NCBI GenBank assembly: GCA_001602885.1
Contig: LUZH01000105.1
Span: 2,149-7,425 of the forward strand
Source of the DNA: Bacteroidales bacterium Bact_16
GTDB lineage: Bacteria; Bacteroidota; Bacteroidia; Bacteroidales; UBA932
DNA: 5,277 bases
Direction: 5' to 3'
In this document: positions 1-5,277 of the stretch, in pieces
Position numbering within the stretch: the first letter of the stretch is position 1
How the letters are laid out: each line of letters starts with the position of its first letter
Notes under the pieces: generated by a model
Told to the model about the DNA's origin: nothing
Database searches by the model: none
Seen by the model: the letters and a program-made list of their open reading frames with translations, nothing else
Translations under genes and position numbers: made by a program

Positions 1-818
1 GCAGGAGCCGGCGGGCCTTTACGACCCGCTCCGGTATATGATCGAGATCGGCGGCAAGCGCATCCGCCCGCGGCTCTGCCTGACCACGTATTCCTTCTAT
101 TCCGACACCTTCGACGAGAGCATCTTCTCGCCGGCGGCGGCCCTGGAGGTCTTCCATTCCTTCACCCTGATGCACGACGACATCATGGACCGCTCCCCGC
201 TGCGCCGCGGCATGCCCACGGTCTGGAAGAAGTGGAACGAAGACACGGCCATCCTGTCGGGCGATGTGATGCTGATCGACGCCTACCGGCGGGTCAGCCA
301 GGCGCCGCGCGCTTCGCTGACGCGCGTGATGCCCCTGTTCTCCCGCACGGCCGCCCAGGTCTGCGCCGGGCAGCAGTATGACCATCATCGGCGGCGCCTC
401 CGAGCAGGAGAGCGACGCCCTCTACAACTACGGCTACGAACTCGGCATGGCCTTCCAGGTGGCCGACGACTACCTCGACGCCTTCGGCGACGAGAAGGTC
501 TTCGGCAAGCCCATCGGCGGCGACATCGTCAACGGCAAGAAGAGCTGGCTGACGGTCCGCACGCTGGAGAAGACCGCCGACAAGGCCGCATTCCTGGCCG
601 CCTTCGCCCTGCCGACGGACACGCCGGAGCAGAAGGCCGCCAAGATCGCGGCCGTCAAGGAGATTTACCTGCAGAACGGCGTGGACGCCGACGCCAAGGC
701 GGAGATCGTCCGCTTCACCGACCGCGCCCTTCAGGCTGTGGCCGGCGCGGGTTTCGGCTCCGTCAAGACGGAAGTCCTGCGCCGCTTCGCGGAGAAACTG
801 GTCGGCCGGGCCTGCTAG
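1..818 (+). pseudogene. Polyprenyl diphosphate synthase, 5'-partial and disrupted by an out-of-frame internal deletion
   Basis: A trans-isoprenyl diphosphate synthase, which condenses isopentenyl diphosphate onto allylic diphosphates in the cytoplasm. The reading frame is open from base 2 (QEPAGLYDPLRY before the Met at 38), so the true start lies outside the window. The 5' part shows GGKRIRP (50-70), the first Asp-rich motif DDIMD (176-190) followed by RRG, and ends in GQQYD at 371-382. The 3' part continues in another frame from about 384 (IIGGAS) with the second Asp-rich motif DDYLD (465-479) and GGD, to TAG at 816-818. Family members carry about 35 residues between GQQ.D and the GGAS helix, including the Lys-Thr motif. 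These are missing here and the frame is lost. The visible parts plus the missing N-terminus and gap would sum to about 320 residues, the normal family length. Phe five residues before DDIMD suggests a short-chain (FPP/GGPP-class) product; this is inference. It may be a true pseudogene or an assembly error. Without the deletion it would be the first visible gene of the rsgA operon. Confidence 0.85.
377..386 (+). other. Deletion/frameshift junction in the polyprenyl synthase gene
   Basis: Codons up to GAC at 380-382 (GQQYD) follow the family alignment in one frame, and codons from ATC at 384-386 (IIGGASEQ) follow it in the next frame. The family sequence that should lie between them, from the D-M of GQQ.DM through the Lys-Thr helix, is absent from every frame. 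This is therefore a deletion rather than a single-base indel. Because the downstream frame is displaced by one base, the lost length must equal 2 modulo 3, near 105 bases by family length. Translation through the junction gives an Arg-rich nonsense tail that stops at 872-874, past the rsgA start. Confidence 0.8.
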
Positions 819-822
819 CACG

Positions 823-1761
823 ATGGAAGGGGTCGCGACGGTCGTCAAGAATGCGGGAAGCCACTACCTGCTGAGCGCTCTGCCTGCCTGGGAGCTGTTC
901 CCGGCCGTCCTGCGCGGGCGCGTGCGGCTGGACCGCAGCGGCGCCACCAACCCCGTGGCCGTGGGCGACCACGTCCGCTACGAGACCGACGGCGAAGCCA
1001 CGGAGGAGCATCCTGCCGTGATCAAGGAGGTCCTCCCGCGCGACAATTATCTGATCCGCCGCTCCACCAACCTCTCCCGGCAGTCCCACGTGATCGCGGC
1101 CAACCTCGACCAGGCCGTGATCGTGGTCAGCCTCCTGTTTCCCGAGATCAAGCTCCCGTTCCTGGACCGCATCCTCGTGACCTGCGAGGTCTACAAGGTC
1201 CCGGTCCTGATCGTCCTCACCAAGATGGACCTCTACCGCGACGAAGCGCCGGAGCTGGTCGCCAATTTCCACAAGATCTACGAAAGCGCCGGCTATCCCG
1301 TCCTGGAGACGTCCGTGCGCACCGGCGAGGGCATCGAAGCCCTGCGGGAGCGCTGCCGGGGCCGGATCAATCTCTTCTCCGGCGAATCCGGCGTGGGCAA
1401 GTCGAGCCTGATCAAGGCGCTCGACCCTTCGCTCGATCCCAAGATCGGCAAGATCTCCGTCGCCCACCTCCAGGGCAAGCACACCACCTCGCTCTACGAG
1501 ATGTACCGCCTGGCCTCCGGCGGCTTCGTGATCGACACGCCGGGCCTGCGCGGCTTCGGCCTGGTGGACCTGGAGAAGGAAGAGATCTCCAAGTATTTCC
1601 CGGAGATGCTCGCCGTGACGGACGACTGCCGCTTCGTCCCCTGCACGCATACCCACGAACCGGGCTGCGCCGTCAAGGCGGCCGTCGACGACGGCAGGAT
1701 CAGTCCCGAACGATACAATTCCTACCTCGGCATGCTCGAGGAGGACAAGAAATTCCGATGA
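823..1761 (+). CDS. rsgA: Ribosome small-subunit-dependent GTPase A (RsgA/YjeQ)
   Basis: Cytoplasmic GTPase that binds the 30S subunit late in assembly and aids maturation and factor release. At 312 residues it has normal length and architecture. There is an N-terminal OB fold (about 1-70, with NPVAVGDHV at 43-51). The GTPase domain is circularly permuted, with motifs in the order G4 TKMD (133-136), G5 region TSV (163-165), G1 GESGVGKSS (187-195), G2 GKHTTS (218-223) and G3 DTPG (238-241). The C-terminal zinc site has the classic C-x4-C-x-H-x5-C spacing at Cys269, Cys274, His276 and Cys282. The G5 motif reads S-V rather than the usual S-A, a mild variation. The ATG at 823 is chosen because it lies 4 bases after the prenyl synthase stop and the product begins at the family's usual MxGxVxKN-type N-terminus. 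The stop overlaps the next gene by 4 bases, indicating co-transcription. Confidence 0.97.
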   Translation: MEGVATVVKNAGSHYLLSALPAWELFPAVLRGRVRLDRSGATNPVAVGDHVRYETDGEATEEHPAVIKEVLPRDNYLIRRSTNLSRQSHVIAANLDQAVIVVSLLFPEIKLPFLDRILVTCEVYKVPVLIVLTKMDLYRDEAPELVANFHKIYESAGYPVLETSVRTGEGIEALRERCRGRINLFSGESGVGKSSLIKALDPSLDPKIGKISVAHLQGKHTTSLYEMYRLASGGFVIDTPGLRGFGLVDLEKEEISKYFPEMLAVTDDCRFVPCTHTHEPGCAVKAAVDDGRISPERYNSYLGMLEEDKKFR

Positions 1762-3113
1762 TCAAGGCGCTTCACCGCGAGATCCTGCGGCTGGCAGTCC
1801 CGAGCATCCTGGCCGGGATCACCGTGCCCCTGGTGGGCATGGTCGACACGGCCGTCGCCGGGCATCTGGCGGGCGATTCCGCGGCCTTCATCGGCGCCAT
1901 CTCCGTGGGCTCGATGGTGCTCACGCTGCTCTACTGGACCTTCGGCTTCCTGCGCACCGGCACGGGCGGCCTGACGGCGCAGGCCTTCGGCCGGACCGAT
2001 TTCCGCGAAGCGGGCCGCATCCTGCTGCGCGGCACGGCCCTCGCGCTGATCGCCGCCGGCGCCGCCATCCTCTTCCAGTGGCCCTTCTTCAAGGGCATGA
2101 TGCTGGTCACCGACGCCCCGCCGCAGGTCAAGGAGCTGGCGGAGCGCTATTTCTTCATCCGCATCTGGGCCGCGCCCGCCACGATGACGCTCATGACCCT
2201 GCGGGGCTGGTTCGTCGGGTTGCAGAATTCCGTGGACTCGATGTGGCTGGACCTCATCATCAACGCCGTCAACATCGGCGCCAGCATCCTGCTCGCCTTC
2301 GGCATCGGCCCCTGGCAGGGTATGGGCTTCGACGGCATCCCGCTCGGCACCGTGATCGCGCAGTACAGCGGCCTGGCCTTCGGCCTGTGGGTGTGCAAGC
2401 ACAAATACGGCCGGGACGTCCTCGGTCTGCTGCGCCGCGAGGATGTCGTCGCGCTGCGCCACGACGGCACGATGCGGAGCTTCTTCCGGATGAACCTCGA
2501 CCTGCTCGGCCGCTCGTTCTTCTTCATCCTCATCTACATCGGCTTCACGATGATCAACGCCGGCTTCGGCGAGCTGATGCTCGCCTGCGGCTCCATCATG
2601 ATGCAGCTGCTGATGTTCTTCAGCTATTTCACCGACGGCTTCGCCTATGCGGGCGAGGCCCTGGCGGGCCGCTTCATCGGAGCGCGCGACGCCGGGATGC
2701 TGCGCAAGAGCATCCGCTACGTGTTCGTCTGGAGCATGGGGATCGGCATCTTCTTCATCGCCATCTACGCGCTGGCCGGCACGCCGGTCGTGCGGCTGCT
2801 GACCTCCGACGCGACGGTCGTCGACACCTGCCGGCAGTTCCTGCCGTGGCTGCTGCTGATGCCGCCGCTCGGCTGCGCCGCCTTCACCTGGGACGGCATC
2901 TATATGGGCGCCACGGCCACGCGCGCCTTCCGCGACGCGATGGGCGGCGCCGCCGCGGCCTTCTTCGCCGTCTGGTTCGTCGGCAAATGGCTCTTCCAGC
3001 CGACCGGGGCAACGGCCCTGCACTGGCTCTTCGCCGCCTACTTCGCCCACCTCGCCTTCCGGACCCTCTGGCTCACCGTCCGGCACCGGAAGGAAGTCCT
3101 CGGCGCCATCTGA
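1758..3113 (+). CDS. MATE family efflux transporter, DinF-like branch
   Basis: Inner-membrane multidrug and toxic compound extrusion antiporter of 451 residues, the usual MATE length, expected to have 12 transmembrane helices in two six-helix bundles. It would export organic cations or metabolites in exchange for Na+ or H+; the substrate cannot be read from sequence. DinF-branch signatures are clear: VGMVDTAVAGHL in the first helix (27-38), where Asp30 sits like the cation-coupling Asp of other MATEs; YWTFGFLRTGTGGLTAQAFG (59-78); DGFAYAGEALAGRFIGARD (293-311) opening the second half; and WDGIYMGATATRAFRDAM (378-395). The start codon overlaps the rsgA stop (ATGA, 1758-1761), so translation is probably coupled. 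It is the last gene of the operon and ends 18 bases before a hairpin. GC-rich third codon positions match its neighbours, with no sign of transfer. Orthologues may be annotated as norM, dinF or 'MATE family', so no symbol is assigned. Confidence 0.95.
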   Translation: MIKALHREILRLAVPSILAGITVPLVGMVDTAVAGHLAGDSAAFIGAISVGSMVLTLLYWTFGFLRTGTGGLTAQAFGRTDFREAGRILLRGTALALIAAGAAILFQWPFFKGMMLVTDAPPQVKELAERYFFIRIWAAPATMTLMTLRGWFVGLQNSVDSMWLDLIINAVNIGASILLAFGIGPWQGMGFDGIPLGTVIAQYSGLAFGLWVCKHKYGRDVLGLLRREDVVALRHDGTMRSFFRMNLDLLGRSFFFILIYIGFTMINAGFGELMLACGSIMMQLLMFFSYFTDGFAYAGEALAGRFIGARDAGMLRKSIRYVFVWSMGIGIFFIAIYALAGTPVVRLLTSDATVVDTCRQFLPWLLLMPPLGCAAFTWDGIYMGATATRAFRDAMGGAAAAFFAVWFVGKWLFQPTGATALHWLFAAYFAHLAFRTLWLTVRHRKEVLGAI

Positions 3114-3130
3114 CCCCTCCCCCTAAAACG

Positions 3131-3165
3131 GCGCCGACCCGGGTCCTGAAGGCCCGGGTCGGTGC
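3131..3165. terminator. Shared intergenic hairpin, probable terminator between convergent operons
   Basis: A perfect 10-bp stem pairs CCGACCCGGG (3134-3143) with CCCGGGTCGG (3153-3162). It extends outward by a G-U pair and two G-C pairs (3131-3133 with 3163-3165). Inside, 3145-3146 can pair with 3151-3152, leaving a TGAA loop and one bulged T. Read on the minus strand, the stem is followed two bases later by TTTT (complement of 3125-3128), so it is a plausible Rho-independent terminator for the purine permease operon. On the plus strand no clear T-run follows (GGAAAATGTCTG), so termination of the MATE transcript here is less certain. Confidence 0.75.
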
Positions 3166-3186
3166 GGAAAATGTCTGTGCGCTGCG

Positions 3187-4527
3187 CTAGATGAAGATGT
3201 AGCGCAGGATGAAGAGGACGGCGAGGACCCACATCGGGACGGAGATTTCCTTGACGCGGCCGGCGATGGCGTGGGTGATCACGTAGGCGATCACGCCGAT
3301 CAGGATACCGTCGGAGATGCTGTAGGCCACCGGCATCATGATGATGGTCAGGAAGGCCGGGATGCTCTTGCAGTAGTCGTCCCAGTGGATGCGCTTGATG
3401 GAAGGCATCATCATCACGCCGACGATCACCAGCGCGGGAGCCGTGGCGGCACTCGGGATGGAGAGGAAGATCGGCGAGAAGAACAGCGCGAGGGCGAAGC
3501 AGACGGCCGTGGCGAAAGCCGTGAGGCCGGTGCGGCCGCCGGCGCCGACGCCCGCAGCGCTCTCGACGTAGGTCGTGGTGGTGGAGGTACCGAGGCAGGC
3601 GCCGGCCACGGTGGCGACGGAGTCTGCCATGAACATCTGCTCCATGCCCTCGACCTCGTCACGCTCGACCAGACCGGCACCCTGGTGGACGCCGATGATG
3701 GTACCCATCGTGTCGAACATGTCGACGAACAGGAAGGTGAACACGACCACGAGCATGTTCCAGCTGAAGATCTGGGAGAAATCGAACTGGCAGAAGATCG
3801 GGGAAATGCTGGAAGGCAGGGACAGGAGCTGGACGGATCCGGCTTCGTTGCGCGACAGCTGGGTGATGGCCTCGCCCGTGGCGGGGTCCTTGACCACCAG
3901 GCCGATGAGCGTGGTGACGATGATACCGATCAGGATGCCGCCCTTGACCTTGAGCATCACCAGGCCGGCCGTGATCATCAGGCCGAGGAGGGCGACCAGC
4001 GCCGTGCCGTGGGTGATGTCGCCGAGGGTCACGAGCGTGGCGTCGGAGTTGACGATGACACCGGAGTTCTGCAGGCCGATGAAGGCGATGAACAGGCCGA
4101 TACCGGCGCCGATGGCCTTCTTGAGCGTGCCCGGAATGGCGTTCAGCAGCCAGGTGCGCACCTTGGTGAGCGTCAGGATGATGAAGAGGATACCCTCGAG
4201 CAGGACCGCCGTGAGGGCGAACTGCCAGGAGTAGCCCATCGTCAGGCAGACCGTGTAGACGAAGAAGGCGTTCAGGCCCATGCCCGGGGCAAGGGCGAAC
4301 GGTTTCTTGGCATAGAGGCTCATCACCAGCGTACCGATGATGGCGGCCAGGGCCGTCGACGTGAAGACGGCGCCGCCCGGCATGCCGTCCAGGGCGCTGA
4401 AGATATTCGGGTTGACGGCCAGGATGTAGGCCATCGTCAGGAACGTGGTGATACCGGCGATGATCTCGGTACGCACGCTATGCTTTCCGGCCTCGAAGCC
4501 GAAAGCCTTGTTCAGGAAAGTAGCCAT
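3187..4527 (-). CDS. NCS2/AzgA-type purine nucleobase permease
   Basis: Inner-membrane, probably proton-coupled importer of a purine base (adenine, guanine or hypoxanthine) in the AzgA branch of NCS2, related to PbuG and the E. coli AdeP/GhxP group. The 446-residue length matches the family. Diagnostic motifs are TEIIAGITTFLTMAYILAVNP (20-40) in the first helix, APGMGLNAFF (80-89), FVDMFDTMGTIIG (267-279), and the AzgA signature GTSTTTTYVES followed by AAGVGAGGRTGLTA (313-336), which includes Glu322 of the substrate-site region. The hydrophobic profile fits the 14-helix UraA-like fold and ends LRYIFI. The ATG at 4527 is supported by the family-typical N-terminus (MATFLNKAFGF). The gene begins 12 bases after the stop of the outer-membrane protein gene on the same strand, suggesting one transcript. 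No Shine-Dalgarno, riboswitch or promoter fits in that gap. Which purine it carries cannot be told from the sequence. Confidence 0.95.
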   Translation of the reverse strand: MATFLNKAFGFEAGKHSVRTEIIAGITTFLTMAYILAVNPNIFSALDGMPGGAVFTSTALAAIIGTLVMSLYAKKPFALAPGMGLNAFFVYTVCLTMGYSWQFALTAVLLEGILFIILTLTKVRTWLLNAIPGTLKKAIGAGIGLFIAFIGLQNSGVIVNSDATLVTLGDITHGTALVALLGLMITAGLVMLKVKGGILIGIIVTTLIGLVVKDPATGEAITQLSRNEAGSVQLLSLPSSISPIFCQFDFSQIFSWNMLVVVFTFLFVDMFDTMGTIIGVHQGAGLVERDEVEGMEQMFMADSVATVAGACLGTSTTTTYVESAAGVGAGGRTGLTAFATAVCFALALFFSPIFLSIPSAATAPALVIVGVMMMPSIKRIHWDDYCKSIPAFLTIIMMPVAYSISDGILIGVIAYVITHAIAGRVKEISVPMWVLAVLFILRYIFI

Positions 4528-4539
4528 GGTGCGCGGGGA

Positions 4540-5277
4540 TTAGAAGACCCACTTGAGGCCGGCGCAAGGACGGGCCCAGAAACCCTTGGAGGTACCGAAA
4601 TCGTAGGAGAGTTCAACCTCGCCGCCGATGTTGAGATTGTCGCAGCCGAAGTGCTGGCCGATGTTGTACCAGAGCTGGGGCTCGGAGATGAACACGGTGT
4701 GGGAATGCGTCGGAATAATGGTGCCGTTGTGGTCGGCGTAGAGGTGATGGTCCTCCCACCAGAAATCGGCGAAGCCGCTGAAGCGGAGACCCTTGACGCC
4801 GAAGATATCCTGCATGCCCCACACGAAGGTGAACTGCAGCGGAGCCTTCTGGGTGGTGTAGGTGATCTTCTTGACGAGCGCCTTGAAGTTGAAGGTGTTG
4901 CTGAAGTCAGCGTTGTGCACGAAATAATCCAGGCCCACAAGGAAGGCGCTGTTGATCGTGTAGCCGTTGTAGACGCCGCCGTTGTATTCAACCTGGAAGC
5001 TGAGCGGAGCGAGGGCGCTGTCCTGCCAGAAGTTCAGGCAGCGGGCGATCTCGAAATAGGTGCCGCTGGGCGCATAGACCTTGTTGTTGGCATCGCGCGT
5101 GTTGTAGTCGTGGTCGATGAAGAAGAAGGTGTTGCCCCAGTTGTCGTTGTAGAAGCCTTCGAGGGTCGTGGTCACATGCTGGCGATCAGGGCCGAAGTCG
5201 TAGAAGATCTGGAGGTTGGTCTGTGCCTTCGCTCCTTGAGCAAACAGCATTGCGGCCGCGGTGACCGCCATCAGGAT
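4540..5277 (-). CDS. DUF5020 family, Tsx-like outer-membrane beta-barrel protein (5'-partial)
   Basis: A secreted beta-barrel protein of the type annotated DUF5020 in Bacteroidota, resembling the Tsx nucleoside channel. The frame is open to the window edge (Ile-Leu before the Met at 5271). That Met lacks the basic residues of a signal peptide, so the real start is probably a few codons outside the window (an M-K-K-I-L-M-type beginning). Counting from the Met at 5271, the hydrophobic core ends in AKA|Q, a signal peptidase I site after residue 16. The mature part is rich in aromatic, alternating segments (IFYDF, EGFYNDNWGNTFFFIDHDYN, YFEIARCLNFW, FSGFADFWWED, ISEPQLWYNIG). By eye I count twelve candidate strands. 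The protein ends in KWVF, an aromatic C-terminus typical of BAM-assembled barrels. Stop is TAA at 4540-4542. A permease gene follows after 12 bases, suggesting a role in nucleoside or base entry. Function is inferred from fold and context. Three cysteines (78, 210, 236) and a His-rich loop are unusual details. Confidence 0.85.
   Translation of the reverse strand: MLMAVTAAAMLFAQGAKAQTNLQIFYDFGPDRQHVTTTLEGFYNDNWGNTFFFIDHDYNTRDANNKVYAPSGTYFEIARCLNFWQDSALAPLSFQVEYNGGVYNGYTINSAFLVGLDYFVHNADFSNTFNFKALVKKITYTTQKAPLQFTFVWGMQDIFGVKGLRFSGFADFWWEDHHLYADHNGTIIPTHSHTVFISEPQLWYNIGQHFGCDNLNIGGEVELSYDFGTSKGFWARPCAGLKWVF

Noticed and set aside
294..848. A 184-codon minus-strand frame across the disrupted prenyl synthase, considered as the reason for the frame change
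   Set aside because: Conserved synthase motifs lie on the plus strand on both sides of the junction, and the antisense product shows only low-complexity Val/Ala/Gly/Leu runs.
1738..1744. GAGGAGG, a possible Shine-Dalgarno for the MATE gene
   Set aside because: It lies 13 bases before the ATG, further than usual, and encodes Glu residues at the rsgA C-terminus. Bacteroidota starts rarely depend on this element and none of the other starts here has one.
1722..3086. A 454-codon open frame on the minus strand covering almost the whole MATE gene, and a 297-codon one at 763-1656 opposite rsgA
   Set aside because: Both are antisense shadows produced by GC-rich third codon positions. Their products are Ala/Gly/Asp/Glu/His/Arg-rich with no domain or membrane pattern, while the plus-strand frames encode clear family members.
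2078..3190. A 370-codon plus-strand frame inside and beyond the MATE gene
   Set aside because: Frame-shifted shadow of the MATE gene with an Arg/His/Pro-rich nonsense composition; it merely runs on through the terminator.
3575..4234. A 219-codon plus-strand frame opposite the purine permease
   Set aside because: Its Met/Pro/Ser/Thr/Arg-rich composition mirrors the permease codons read in antisense, with no recognisable family.
4528..4539. Possible promoter or riboswitch before the purine permease
   Set aside because: Only 12 GC-rich bases separate it from the upstream stop, too few for a promoter or a purine riboswitch. Any control element must lie upstream of the barrel gene, outside the window.

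Overview
This 5.3 kb window is GC-rich chromosomal DNA that most likely comes from a high-GC member of the Bacteroidales (Bacteroidota). The basis is the protein types: an RsgA and a DinF-type MATE transporter that read like Bacteroides/Alistipes versions, and a Tsx-like DUF5020 outer-membrane protein, a family I know mainly from Bacteroidota. Shine-Dalgarno sequences are absent or poor before the starts, which also fits that phylum. I cannot place it at genus level. It contains five genes in two convergent groups, and both groups run off the window ends, so no promoter is visible.

Left, plus strand (1-3113): a compact three-gene operon. First is the remainder of a short-chain trans-polyprenyl diphosphate synthase. 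Its N-terminus lies outside the window, and it is broken near 380-384 by an out-of-frame internal deletion that removes roughly 35 codons, including the Lys-Thr substrate-binding motif. Four bases later comes rsgA, the circularly permuted ribosome-assembly GTPase. Its stop overlaps the start of a MATE-family (DinF branch) multidrug/metabolite antiporter in an ATGA arrangement.

Centre (3114-3186): a short intergenic gap with one strong GC-rich hairpin shared by the convergent operons. It has a T-run only on the minus-strand side.

Right, minus strand (3187-5277): an apparent two-gene operon. The upstream gene encodes a DUF5020 outer-membrane beta-barrel protein resembling the Tsx nucleoside channel; its first few codons fall outside the window. 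Twelve bases after its stop begins an NCS2/AzgA-type purine nucleobase permease. The simplest reading is a two-membrane purine salvage route, with the barrel admitting nucleosides or bases across the outer membrane and the permease importing the base across the inner membrane.

Most of the window is ordinary housekeeping and transport. The two points that merit attention are the broken prenyl synthase and the paired outer/inner membrane locus. I saw no RNA gene, CRISPR array, insertion sequence, attachment site or origin.
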